Shown: piece by piece, positions 34,763 through 46,134 of the stretch
Numbering within the stretch: the first letter of the stretch is position 1
Layout of the letters: each line of letters begins with the position of its first letter
Assembly: GCA_006538405.1 (NCBI GenBank)
Contig: BJKQ01000019.1
Span: forward strand, 310,001-374,000
Direction of reading: 5' to 3'
DNA: 64,000 bases
Origin: Hansfordia pulvinata
Taxonomy: Eukaryota > Ascomycota > Sordariomycetes > Xylariales
Program-made: the position numbers and the translations under genes
The notes under the pieces: generated by a model
The model's database searches: none
What the model saw: the letters and a program-made list of their open reading frames with translations, nothing else
Told to the model about the DNA's origin: nothing

Positions 34763-35983
34763 GGCGGGCTTCGGGTGTCGGCCGCCGTGAGTGCAAGCTG
34801 CTGTCGGTGCCGGGATGGCTTTTTCGGATGGGGCGGCGGCGGCGGTGTTGTCGTGTCGTGTCGTGTAGTGTCGTGTCGTGTCGTGTCACGGTCGGTTGTT
34901 GTTGTTGTTGTTGCTGCTGCTGCAGGATGTGGGCGGCGGTGGAGGGTGACGCGGGGCAGCAGCAAGCTCGACGAGACGTCGTCCACTGCCGGCGACCGAG
35001 TTTGGGTGCTGCTCAGGCTGCTTCTATGTACCTCCACTGCCTGACCTACCATCTGAAGTCCCGGCGGCGCGCGGCTCTGGGACAAGCATCTCCCTCCTCT
35101 TGCCTTGGGCTGTAGATGCTGCCGACAGGTGGCTGCTTCGATTGGAGGCGAGGGGTGGTGTAATGACGAGAGGACCCATCGGACGGATGGTGGTTGTGCA
35201 AGAGGTGGAGGGCATCGTCGCGGGGGGCAATTGGCCTGTGCCAGGGCTGGAGGCCGGGGCCTTTGAGCTGAGCGCAGCGGCAGGTTTAGCCCCTGTGGCG
35301 AGCCCCCATAGTGGCTTTACAGCTCTCGGCGCGCACTGTGTTGTGGCCTCGAATGGGCCAGGGCTCCCTCACTGGATGCTTGGTTGTTCCTTGGTCCCTC
35401 TTACGTCACCGTCTAGCACAAATTCGAAAACGTACTGTTAAACTCATGATAGACACGCATGCCTATTGTCACGGGAGAAGTTCTGCCGGCGCGCCGAGTC
35501 TGGTGAAGCAGCCCGTTCCCGTCCTCGAGCTTGAGTCCAAGACCTTGCGCCAGCTGCTTGAAAGGAATAGTTTTGGCGACCTTAAGCAGACCCTGTTCTC
35601 TCTTGCTGCCGCGAGCTTGCGCAACCATCTAGTCTCATGGTGACATCGTTGCAAGTTAAGCCCGACAGAGATCAAGGCCGAGTTGTGAATCAACCCCCGG
35701 AATCTCCTCTTGGCTTCTCATTACCTGGCCGTCTCCTCCGTGTTCTTGTTCGTCCGGTTGGCCGAGCGGTCATGGCGTGATATTCAAGCGCCGGCTTCAA
35801 CCAGAGCGCGTCCCTTGACAACAGTTCAAGTCGGCATCGCTGACGATGAACGAACTCGCCCCCCAAAGGCAAAGAGCTGGGGTGTCCGACAAGGGCATCG
35901 CAGAATCGCCCAGTCCACTCCCGTCATCCGAGTGTCTCCCACTCAGCCAAGCCCCCTTCCAAATGGCGGGGAATAAGACAAAG
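34763..35983. other. Spacer between coiled-coil and 2H-phosphoesterase genes
   Basis: Includes the promoter and leader of the coiled-coil gene, with a pentanucleotide tract (TCGTG units, about 34850-34890) and GTT/GCT triplets (34900-34925). It also holds a tRNA-Leu-like half at 35752-35790. No protein gene supported. Confidence 0.5.
35752..35846 (+). pseudogene. tRNA-Leu(CAA)-like 5' half, probable tRNA relic
   Basis: Bases 35752-35790 read like the first half of a class II tRNA: seven-base acceptor strand GTCCGGT, then the box A sequence TGGCCGAGCGGTC, a D-stem closing GGC, and an anticodon loop TTCAAGC with anticodon CAA (Leu). A box-B-like GTTCAAGTC lies about 65 bases on. However, I find no 3' acceptor complement (ACCGGAC), no partner for the TGATA anticodon strand, and a poorly paired T stem. 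So it is not an intact gene. Confidence 0.35.
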
Positions 35984-36964
35984 TCATATAGCAATCTCAG
36001 CCTCGACCTCGTACGCCTGGCCGCCGAGCTCCTCGCCGACCTCCTTCGCGCCCATCCTGCAGATGGCCAGCGAGCGCAGCGGCGCCCCCTCCACGCCCCA
36101 GACCTGGTCCCTCCCGCCGTACCGCTCGAGGACCGGGCGGGCGTCGATAGTCAGCCTGTCCCTCGTCCCTCTCCCCCCTTTGCCGCCTGCGCCGCCGCCG
36201 CCGCCGCTGCCGCCTCTCCTGGCCCCGCCCCGGCCCTTGACGTAGATGGTGTTGACGACGGTGGCGTGCAGAACCAGCGGCCTGTCGTCGGGGGTCATGA
36301 GCCCGGTCTCCAGGAACGCGGCGCGCACCCGCTCGCAGAACCCGCGTAGCTCCGCCGCCGCCGCCGCCTCCTCTGGGCTGCTTCCGTCCGCGTCGTCCTC
36401 GCCCGCCGGGGCCGCGTACAGCACCGTCGACTTGTCCGGCGAGGTCGGCTGCATGGACCGCAGGCCGCGCAGCGTTATCGAGAGCGGCTTCCCGCTGTCC
36501 ACCCCCTTCTGCTGCTGCTGCTGCTGCTGCTGGCCGCCCCCGCGGCGTTGGCTGGGGATCTGCGACCGCGACGCCCTCACCTCGGCGAGAATCTGGCTCG
36601 GTCGGAGGGAGCGCAGCAGCGCCACTGCACGATCCAGTCTGGTGTCGTTGCCGCTGCCGTCTTCGCCGCTGCCGTCCCTTCCCGGTCCCTGCTGCTGGTG
36701 ATGATACCCCCGCCCATCCCCCGACAGGTTCATGACCCCCAGGGTCAGGTGCAGGGTGCCGAGAGGCCGCACGGCCTTGTCCGGGATGCCGAAGCTATCT
36801 GGGCTGGTGACGTCTGCCCTGAAGGCGGCCAGCGAGGCGGCGAGGGCGGCGCGTGGCGACGGCGAGGTCGAGGTTGACGTCGAGGTCGCGGTGGCGGCGG
36901 CGGGCGAGGATGGCGCGGCCAACGGCAGGCACAGAAAGTGCGTCGGCGGCGGGCGGGGAGGCAT
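35984..36964 (-). CDS. AKAP7/ASCC1-type 2H phosphoesterase-fold protein
   Basis: Single exon, ATG at 36964, stop at 35984, 326 aa, frame intact. The two 2H-family motifs are present: HLTLGVMNL (His72, Thr74) and HATVVNTIYVKG (His233, Thr235), with the expected hydrophobic strands around them. The N-terminal THFLCLPLA is the usual first strand of the AKAP7 2'5'-RNA-ligase-like domain. In relatives this fold hydrolyses or binds RNA 2',3'-cyclic ends; in ASCC1 it is paired with a KH domain. No KH domain is visible here, so this is a stand-alone domain protein. Low-complexity inserts (Thr/Ser near 25-35, eight Gln, a Gly-rich loop) fall between core elements. The upstream in-frame extension on this strand has no conserved features. 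Confidence 0.82.
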   Translation of the reverse strand: MPPRPPPTHFLCLPLAAPSSPAAATATSTSTSTSPSPRAALAASLAAFRADVTSPDSFGIPDKAVRPLGTLHLTLGVMNLSGDGRGYHHQQQGPGRDGSGEDGSGNDTRLDRAVALLRSLRPSQILAEVRASRSQIPSQRRGGGQQQQQQQQKGVDSGKPLSITLRGLRSMQPTSPDKSTVLYAAPAGEDDADGSSPEEAAAAAELRGFCERVRAAFLETGLMTPDDRPLVLHATVVNTIYVKGRGGARRGGSGGGGGAGGKGGRGTRDRLTIDARPVLERYGGRDQVWGVEGAPLRSLAICRMGAKEVGEELGGQAYEVEAEIAI

Positions 36965-38136
36965 CTTGTTGCTTCTGGTGCGATCCTGTCCGGACCCGCG
37001 TGTCCTTGCTTCTGCTTCGTGACCTAATCGACCTGGTCGGCGACGAGCTGCTGATCTTGCAGGCGAGCTTGTCGACGAGAGCGGCGCACGGTGCAGGTAG
37101 GCTCGTCCATGGATGTGGGGACCGGCACTGGCTTCCATGGCTGCCGCTGCGGCTCGGGCAAGCGCCAAACCCAAGTCTGCCGCCCCCCCAAGCTTGAACA
37201 GAAGTGGCCACCGTACGTATAGCGTGCCATCACCACCTGCGTACTCGTACGCACGCACAGCACGGCGCCTCGCCTTCTGATCGTCCGCCCCAGCTGACCC
37301 GTGCACACCTGCTGGCCCGCGCACCCGAGCAAGCCTGGTGGCTGCAGCGCAGCTGCAACATGGCGCCATCCACCTCCTCCCCCCGCCGCCGCCTGACGGT
37401 GGAGACGCCGACCGAGTCCCGGCTCTAGCCCTATCCTCCCCTCTTTCACAACCCTGGAGGAAAAGAGTCTGTGCTGTCCATTTCCCGACGAGCGGCGCAA
37501 CACGCGGTCGCTGTACCGCCAAAGTGTCTACACGGCACCATTCACGGGGTCGCCTCATTTTCCGCGAATGAACCGCCCGGCCACCAGCAAGCACAGCTCA
37601 GTCCAACTCCATCCATCCCGCCGTGTGTTGTGTGCCGCTCGCTTACTCCCGTTCCACGTACCACAATAACGCCCCCCATGACGTAGACCGGGGGGGGCGT
37701 CGAGCTATGTCGTCACAGCTTGCAGACCGACGGTCTAGACTACGGCCTCCCGCCTACAAGCATCGGCAACACTCCTCGGACGTTTCAGCCGGACCCAGCA
37801 TCGTCTCCATGCCTCCAGACTTTGCCTCCTTGGCTGGGCTTGGCCTGCGATCCCACGCAGCCGGCGGGTGCCAGATCGGCTCACACGGCGGCCTTTCGCA
37901 AACTGTCATCTGGCGCATTAAAACCAACGCGCGTCTTCCATTTGTCATCTAAATGGGAATAAGGACTGGGTATATCGTAATCAACGCGGGTCTAGTCGAT
38001 CAGGTGCCCTCGCCGCTTGCGCCGCCCCGCCATCTTCCGTCGTGTGCTGGATGGGCCCGGGGGGCCGTAGCTGCGAGCGCGCAGATCCAGTCGTATTCGC
38101 TGCTCCACCATTTCCGCCCGGCCGTCGAGTCCCGGC
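36965..38136. other. Spacer between 2H-phosphoesterase gene promoter and ypd1 3' end
   Basis: About 1.2 kb; promoter of the upstream minus-strand gene plus the 3' flank of ypd1. No gene, repeat or RNA seen. Confidence 0.5.
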
Positions 38137-38806
38137 TCAGACAAATTTGACGTCGTAGGTGATGTTGTAGAACTTCTCCAGCCGTTCCTTGACGGCCTCG
38201 CACTGCTCCTTGACGATGGGCAGCACCTCCTCGATCCGCTTCAGGCAGAGCTCCTCGTCCGGCTCCGGCGACCCGTCGAGGTTCTCCTTCTTGCCGTAGC
38301 GTTGGATCTTCTCGCACGTGCTGCTGACGTGGTGCATTCCCAGCGTGGCCGAAGAACCCTTCAGGTAATGGCCCTCCTTAGAGAGCATCAGGAGGTCCTT
38401 CTCCTCTCTAAACAGCAACAATGTCAGCCCCGTGCCATTACCGGCCGAGAATAAGGGCAGGGCCTGCGCCCGTATCCGCACCAACCCCAGGGCAAAAGCG
38501 GGGAAGACTTACAGGAACTTGTCAAACTTCTCGACGCTGCCCTTGGCCTGCTCGAAGAAGTCCTCGGTGATGGAGCGGCTGAAGCTGCGGTCGTCTTCGC
38601 CGTCGTCCATGTTGAGGATCTGGTGGAACGTCTCCGACTTGAAGTCGGGGCCAAAGTCGGGCAGGTTGCCGTTCTCGAGCGTCTCATCGTTCTGCCACAG
38701 CGGTGTTAGCCAGGGCAAGACAGCCGAGTGCAGCGGGCGCGGCGGCGGCGGCGCGCCTGAAGGCGATGGGCTAGATGAGGGACCTTACCTGCTCGTCGGA
38801 AGCCAT
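38137..38806 (-). CDS. ypd1: Histidine phosphotransfer protein (Ypd1/HPT-1 type)
   Basis: Relays phosphate from hybrid histidine kinases to response regulators such as Ssk1 and Skn7 in osmotic, oxidative and fungicide-related signalling. Three exons on the minus strand: 38806-38789 (only six codons, MASDEQ), 38691-38513 and 38407-38137; 155 aa. Introns are GT-AG with phases 0 and 2. The phosphoacceptor lies in EGHYLKGSSATLG (His79 by this model, followed by the invariant Lys-Gly). The four-helix bundle sequence includes TFHQILNMDD, FFEQAKGSVEKFDKFL and LPIVKEQCEAVKERLEKFY. Length and domain coverage match the fungal family. The frame is intact. Confidence 0.95.
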
Positions 38807-39980
38807 GGTTGCTGCCCTGAATGAGTGAGTGAACAATGATGGTTGGGATGGCAGGCTGGAATGTAACGGACGCGGGGCACCAGCGACGGGCGCGCCCGAG
38901 CTCGTGAGTCAAGGGTGTGCTGTAAGGCGACTGATGAGCCCTCGACAGAGGCTGAGGAGGCTGAAGGATAGTTGGTGGTTGCAGGTGTGGGCAGACCTGG
39001 GCCTCGGGCCTAGGAGGCAGGAGAAGGGCGGAGGTGCCGAGGGCTTGCTGAGTGGATAGGAGGTCGGCGAGCGCAGATGGTGGCGGGTGATGATAATTTA
39101 GGAAGGGTGAAGGCGTGGCTTGGAGGGGAAGCGCAACTTGGCAGCCGGTGACGACAGAGGATTTAGAGGCGGTTAGGCGGAATGAGGTAGTGAGCAGCTG
39201 GATCCTACCTAGCGTCGAGGTGGGGGTGGAGGGGAAGCGGAAGCAGAGCCAGAAGCAGGAGCAGAGCGGAAGCGTGAGCGTGAGCGTGAGCGCGAGGTGA
39301 GCCCTCGCTCGCGGGCGGGAGAGGCAGGGGAGGTCAGGACAAGCCGGGGCCTAAATCACAGCCGTCGAGGGGCTAATCGAGGGCTTTGATGGGATGGGCC
39401 CAATGAGTGAGTGCAAAGGCGGAGGGCCCGGGGCAGGGATTCGGGCTGTACCTCTAGGTGGTAGGAGAGGGGAGTATACGGAGCCCGTACATGGATGGGA
39501 TATGCGACGCAGGTAAGCCGGATGCGCGCACCTAAGGTTGAGCAACCTCGGACGGGCGATGCGGATGGCGCATCGGGTGGGGGATGGACATGAAGCTCGT
39601 GATGCAGTGCAGTGGCGCCAGTGCGGTGACCAGATTGAGTTGAGTACAGCAGTTGCACTCGCAATTGCAAGCACCGTCGAGGCCGCGATGTACTGCCACG
39701 CACTCGGCCATCGAATGCGGGCGCCACTCGAGACCCTGGCTGGGGGACTCGGCCCGTACAGTCGGGCAGAAGGCGGGCAGGTAGAGGTCGGGCGCGCAGA
39801 GGCGGGGTTGGACTCGCGGGGGTGTAGCTTCCAGGTACTCCTCGCCACCGAGGCGACATCCATGAGCCCTATGAGGTAAGGCAGGCGGCGAGCGAAAACC
39901 TTGAGAAGTTGCAGCGCAGCGCAGCAGCCGCGCCTGCCTGCATTCGAGTTGACAGCTTGTGGGTGCGCCGGTACTGTGGC

Positions 39981-40082
39981 CCAGTGGCAGTGGCAGTAGC
40001 AGTGACAGTCGCGGTTCAGTGGCAGTTGCAGTCCAGTAGCAGTTGCAGTTCAGTGGCAGTCGCACCCGGTCGGTGTCAGTCG
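39981..40082. repeat. CAGTGG/CAGTTG hexamer repeat field
   Basis: About 15 imperfect copies of a six-base unit (CAGTGG, CAGTTG, CAGTAG) in noncoding sequence. Confidence 0.85.
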
Positions 40083-42406
40083 CAGCTCCAAGGCCACACA
40101 GGTAGCAGCCGACAGAGCCTCGCCTCCAACCTGAAAGCGCATCTTGGCCTCCAGGGCTGAGCTGCCTCCTCACCACTGTCCGGCTTCGCACGCCCTCAAG
40201 CAAGCGCATTCCTCATGTCCACTCGGAGCTTCAGGACTCGGTCTCACACTGTACTCACATGTCTCTGTGGGTGCAAACTCCCGGGTGCGGTGTTGAAGTG
40301 GCTGACAGTCGACCAGATTCATGCGGTCTCATCCCAGGACCCCAACTTGAGGTCCCCGGTTGGGTTGTCGGAACGGGGGGGTGTGTAAAGTTGGGGATGA
40401 ATGCAGCAATATGTAGCTGGCCGCTCGGGTGACACAGACGGAATGCGAACAGCTCGACTGGTGCGCATCGAAGCCACAGACCAGACCGACGATCGGGAGG
40501 GGAACTTCGAGGCAACAAGGCGCGGTGAGATGGTGGGAGGCGTGCCCAATGTGAGTCCAATGCTGCTTTCACTAACCTGATTCAAGCACAATACCCTGAC
40601 GACGTGGTCGCGTGTCCAGAAGAACGAGGGTAATCAGAATGTGGTCTCCGGATAGCTTCTGGAAGGCCGGTTGGGCGTGGTAGGTTGTGCTCGATCTGAT
40701 ATGTATGATATGATATGATCTCTGGTTTGAGCCAGTCGGTCGGCAGATCGAGGGAGAAGTCGGGCGCGCGCACGTGAGGGCTGGCCCGTCTACTAATAAG
40801 AAGACAGGACGAAAAGTCTAGAGGCCGGTCCCTCTCGCAGGACCCGGACTGACGAAATGATCATCACCAGCCTTTCAACGGGGCTCGGTGGGGGTTTCGC
40901 CTCTGGCCACACCACTGTCGTCCACTGCTCTGCGCTACCGCCACCGTCCATCCATCAACAGCTTCTCCTCGAGCCCCGGTCCGGTCGGCCCAGTGCCCAT
41001 CCAGCACCAAGACCCCAGCTGGTCCCGCCTGTCACGGCTCTGCGATGCTCAGTGGCTCTGCATGGCACTCACCGCGTCACCAGCTGCCCGGCGAATCCAA
41101 AGCGCGCAAAGCGTGCAAGCGTGCCAGGCCCGCCACGGCGCCATGGCGTGTCGGGGCGGCCTGCTGCTGATCGCCCCCAGTCCTGACGCTACTCCGTGCG
41201 CCGGGCGGGTTTCGTGCCCGCCCCTCCCGGCCTGCAAGGAAGCACCGGCGCCTGGGACCGCGTGGGAGCATGGACCTTCAGGGTCCTCCTCCATCTTTTT
41301 CAGGGTCTCTACCTCACCTTCTGCCGATCTTGCGCTACTCGCCCGCCACATGGTGATGAAAGCGGCACACGACTCGCTTTCGAGGCTACGCGGCAGGACA
41401 CTGGACCCGTCCTGGTGTATCAATGGTTCTGGCGTAGCGCCCCCTACAAACCCCCCTCCCCTCCCCCCCCCCTTCCCTTTGGGAAAATCACCCGCGCCGT
41501 GATGTGTGCGCGCGCAGAGGGGGGCAGGCGGGGGGCGCGGCAGGGCCAGCAATCCGGCAAACGGCTGCCCACCTTCTGACGACATGCCTGGCTCTGTTGA
41601 TCGCGGGCCATCAGGACCGGCCGCAAACAGAGGTGATTGATTGCAGCGGAGGAGGCGGGAGGTTTGTTAGGTGCGAGGGCGGCTGTCCGGCCACGGACAT
41701 GACCTTTACAACACCTTGCTCCGACGCGTCTCAAGGACTGACAGGGAACAAGGCAGAAGCCAGGGTCCGGTTTTGGGGATCTGTGCAACTTTTGCTGGAG
41801 CCATGAACGTCACAATATCCGGGCGGCCAGGACATGAGCTGTTTGGAGGCGAGGCGGGGATATGTCGCCGAGAAATCTGACGCCTTGGTCGTCGCGCATC
41901 AACTTATCCGGCAGGATGGTGACGGTTTCCGGACTGCGGCGTCTCCCAAGGCAATTAATGCAGTCAGGATCCCTTCCGACCCTATGATGCTGCCTGTCAA
42001 GTCAGGGTACGGCATGTGGTCAAACCTGCATGCACAGCACGGGACACGCTGACGGGCGGGCATCTGACAACGCCTGGGCGCGACCTCCGCCAGTTTTCAC
42101 CGCGAGCACCCTCGAGAATGCCCAATTCGGACACTCGCCAGTGAGCTTTTGTGGGCCGTGGCCGTCGGTCGCACGGCGCCATCCAGCGGAGCGGCAGGGC
42201 CCCTAGTCGGGAGCTGGGGATGAGAATCTCACGCGACGGGTCTGCGCTTGCGCCTGCCGCCTGGTGAGGGGCACGGCTTCGGTCTGTCGACAGCGGGCTC
42301 CTCTCGTCTTGCACGAGTACTCGTACCCGTCCCGGTCTCGGCTCCCATTGTCCCCCTCGCGCGCTGCTGGGGTGGTGAGAAAAACGGATGACCTTGAGTC
42401 GCCAGC

Positions 42407-42569
42407 GCGCTCGTCCGCGCTCTTCCAAGCTGCCCGCGCTCGTCCGCGCTCTTCCAGGATGCCCGCGCTCGTCCGCGCTCTTCAAAGATGCCCGCGCTCG
42501 TCCGCGCCCTTTAAAGTTGCCCGCGCTCGTCCGCGCTCTTCAAAGTCTCTTCAAAGTCGCCCGCGCTCG
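42407..42569. repeat. 29-bp minisatellite, about six units
   Basis: Units of GCGCTCGTCCGCGCTCTTCC plus a nine-base variable end (…GCCC): 42407-42435, 42436-42464, 42465-42493, 42494-42522, then a 40-bp unit in which TCTTCAAAG is duplicated, and a truncated sixth unit from 42563. Divergence increases toward the 3' end. Confidence 0.9.
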
Positions 42570-44869
42570 TTTACACGCTCCCGGAGCGACTCGACTGACC
42601 ACCTACTTATCGGCCTGCTCGCAGCGGGTAGTTGTAGTCAACGTCATGTGCGGAGCTGGCCAGGCTAAGCCGTCATGATGCCCGACGGAAGTGTGGGAGA
42701 CTGCCGCTCGGCAGCTCCCAGAGATCAGATTTTTCCAGATCGTCCCGACCGTTCTGAAGCGTTCCGTAGATCGGTCCAGCAGCCCCAGGCAGCCCCCTCC
42801 CTCTTGGACCCTGTCGTGCCTGCTTGCCCAGCAGCTCTGCATATCCGGCCCACCAGTGCACCAGTCAGCTGAGCTGGGATGTGACCCGCATTTGTCTGCT
42901 CCCAGCTCAACAGGCAGATGGTGGTTGGCGTCGTCGACTCGCGCCTCTCGACCAGTCGCGAACCGAGATGAGAATTTGGCTAAGAGAATAGCCTCCAAAC
43001 GCACGGCTTCCGAGATCAACGTAGAGCGGCAAGATGTAACCCCCTGAGGTCATCCATCATATCATGGAGCAAGCAGTGGCACAGTGGTGCAAACGGATCA
43101 GACCATCATTTGTTGTGCAGCCCAGCCCTTGTCAGTTCGATATCGCGACGGTACGGGAGTGGCTTGTAGTTTGTCATGTAGTCGCTCCCGTGGCACGACA
43201 AACCGCGTGCGTCTGGTCAGCTCATGCGGTGCCTTGTACCATGCCGCTCTCTCCTTGCTACGCTTTGGAGTTGTGAGACGGAAGCAGCGCAGGGCGTGTT
43301 ATCCGGGTGTCTTGTGCTTACATGGGATATCAGGTTGGGCATGTTGTTGCGTTGCGTTGCGTTGCGTGTGGTCAAGCTCGCTATATATTGTCTTACACTG
43401 CACGCGTCCTATGTTGCCGTACTCGGTATGTGATTCGCATAAGGGGCGATACGAGTGACCACACGACACGGCATGGTACAGATCATCGCATACAATGAGA
43501 AGCAGGCTCTCTCGTGACCTATTCTGTCCGGATCATACATCGATATGGAACCAGTGGTGGCATGGTTTTCGCCGCGTCGTTCCGCGAGTAGGATTGGCGG
43601 GCTGACGTCAAGTCGTGCTGAGCGTCCTGGAGGGGTGTTTCTGGAGCGGACACGGGGGCGAGTCAATCTGTGAGATGATGCTGATGCAAACCATTATGAA
43701 TACCTACTCAAGCATCTCGGGGTCGTTCTCCGGAAGTTGGCTGCGGGCTTGGGTGTTTGCGCGAGCTTGGTGGTGTCGATGCTTGCGCCGGCACAGCGGG
43801 TTCAGCACGTGGATCGCCAGGCCTCGTAGCAGCACCAAGGGCTGCTGGCCCTACGCGTTCATGAAGAGGCGCGGGACTCAACATGGGCTCTTCTGCCTGA
43901 GGACTGCTGAGATTCGCATCGTACATACTCGACGTCAAATCTCGAATGACGTGACAGCGAGTAAATGAGATCCGCATATCTCAGTGCTGGTGGGAGTGGT
44001 TGTTTATGTTTGTGTGGAGGCAGGGGAGAAGGGGCGGGAAAGAGAAGGTAAGAATCAAAGTGGTGTGAAAACGGGAGAGAAACAAAAGGCGGGAATAGAA
44101 AAAGGGCAAAAGCAAGGTATGGCATTCACAAGTGAGAAGGAAAAGGAAAGAAGAAGAAAGGGGAACAAACAATTTGCCTCCTCAACGACCACGCTCCCTG
44201 TAGGACTGGCGAGCCACGACGTTGGAACCCGCAGGTCAGCAGACGGCACCGTCGACCCGATGAGGGTGGGCAGGGCGGCGGCGGCCACATCACCGGCAGC
44301 CTTGTCAGAGGACGCTGGGAACAGACACAGACAGGACGGATCAAGGATAGATGGGGCTGCTCAACGCGGGGCACCACCAGGGATCGACCCATCCGGGGCC
44401 GTGTTGCGAGTAAAAGCTGTGACAATTCGGCGCACGCACTAATGGCATCTGCTGTGGTGGCCGGCCAAGAACTTCGTCGGGCTGTTACGGGGACTTCCAT
44501 TATGGGTGGCCCCCCTTCTAACGAGTGCTTGACTCTGGTGACGGTCAAAGGTACTGCTGTTCACGTAGAGTAGTCGTATAGGAACGTAAGTATCAGGTAG
44601 TAATGTCCATATTTAGTGCTGAACTCTTAGACAACTCAGGTAGTGTCGACGCTAACTTGGCCTGAGAGTAACTTGGTTGCGGGTGTCTGGGGGCGTCCTG
44701 AGAATCCGGGATTGTGTGATGAGGGGAAAGCGGGATGCCAGGATGGCAGCCGTGTGGGATGGTTGCTGCGTTGACAGCTCGTGATTTTGTTCGTCGGTTT
44801 GTGCTTCCACTGCTCCTCCTTTCATGTCCAAGATGCCGCAACCAGAAGCACCCACCTAAGACGCGACTC

Positions 44870-44870
<1 letters not shown>

Positions 44871-44895
<25 letters not shown>
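44871..44895. repeat. (TGTC)n microsatellite
   Basis: About six tetranucleotide units; noncoding. Confidence 0.9.
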
Positions 44896-44900
<5 letters not shown>

Positions 44901-45147
44901 GTCTTCCACCTCGTTTTGTCTCTAGATACCTGACTTCTCCCTCCCCGCTTGAGATCTAGAACCGACGGTGGACCGTCATGGATCATCGCAGTCCTCATAG
45001 ACAACCGCGAAACCGGTGGCTAGCCTCGACGACTGCAGACAGCACCTGAACTGAGTTTCACTGGCCCCTTCTTGACAGCTGCCTATCTATCTGTCTACCT
45101 AGATATCCCACATTTGACATGAGGAGTTGATGTCAGGGCAACCCTGC

Positions 45148-45786
45148 TCACTCGGCCATGTCCAAGTGGTTCGCCCTGAAGCGAGTCGGCCCACAGAACC
45201 TGGTGCGCGACGCCCAGATAGACAGCTTCCCTGGCCCCGCGCAGTATTCGACCCCTGGCTCCAGCTGGTAGATGCTCAGCGCCGTCGGCGGCTCCAGATA
45301 GCAGCCCGTCTCCAGCCCGCAACACCCCTCCTCCTCTTCTGGCTCCGCCCCAGGGGAAAGCTGGGATGATGGCCCGAGCGGGAACCCGACCGGCTCGCGT
45401 GTCGGGACAGGCCAGGCACGTTCTCTGAAAGCGGGCCGCGGACGTGCGCCCCTTGCAAGGAGTCGTCGGCTTCGGGGGGCCTTGCCTCTTGGTGCAGTCG
45501 GGCAAGGTCGAGAGCGGCTTTGTGTAAGAGGGGCACCGACGGTCGGGTTGGACCGCAATCATCTTGTCGCGTCTTCAAAGTGTTGCAGTCTCTGAAAGTA
45601 CCCGGGAAGAACTTGATGAATGGCAATGCTGACTTCCAGAGTCCAAATGTCTTCCAGGACTCGCGGCTTCAGACCGACCGGTACACGATAAATCCGGGAC
45701 ACATGAGACGGGTCAAGTAGGCTAGCAACCTTCGCCGCCACCAACGGCTGACCAGGCTTACAGATTCGACAGCCACGCAAGGGCAA
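45148..45786 (-). pseudogene. Unrecognised coding-like region, possibly decayed or mis-framed gene end
   Basis: Two adjoining minus-strand blocks read like protein but in different frames. Block one (45786-45559) includes RICKPGQPL, LLDPSHVSRIYRVPVGLKP and EDIWTLEVSIAIHQVLPGY. Block two (from about 45520 to the stop at 45148) includes LDLARLHQEA and, after a further slip near 45350, LSIYQLEPGVEY and FRANHLDMAE. The second slip again disappears if one G/C is added to a short run, as at the confirmed sites. I cannot find a start or a family. It may be the 3' end of a gene, a relic, or chance. Confidence 0.3.
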
Positions 45787-46134
45787 AGCCTTTTCACAGA
45801 GTCTTTCGTTCCTCTCGGTGCGAGCAAATCCAATCAGCTAATACAAGCAGTGCCCTCAAAGCAGAAATCGTCTTCAGGTGTTGACAAAATGACTGCAACG
45901 AATACAAATGGATATCTCTCTGCTCCAGCCGTCATAAGATCGCCCTGTCTTCCCTTGGCAGAGCTGTCTGATGTGCGTGATGCCAGCCCAACCAAGTCCA
46001 GCCTGTTCAATGTTGAAATAGCACCTTTTCTTTCAAACACTGCAGTCCCCACCAGCCCCAAAACAAAGCCCCAGTTCGACATGTTGCGTTCGTGTACATG
46101 AAGCGATTTGGGGTTCGACGTCTTCTTTATTCGT

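Larger units (their letters stand above)
38807..46134. other. 7.3-kb spacer with repeats and a possible decayed gene
   Basis: Largest stretch without a clear gene. It begins with the ypd1 promoter. It holds a CAG-hexamer field (39981-40082), a 29-bp minisatellite (42407-42569), a TGTC microsatellite (44871-44895) and a minus-strand coding-like region at 45148-45786. Base composition stays GC-rich; I see no AT-rich RIP-type block and no transposon ends. Confidence 0.5.

Noticed and set aside
38807..46134. RIP-mutated transposon in the largest spacer
   Set aside because: No AT-rich block, terminal repeats, or transposase/reverse-transcriptase remnants seen.
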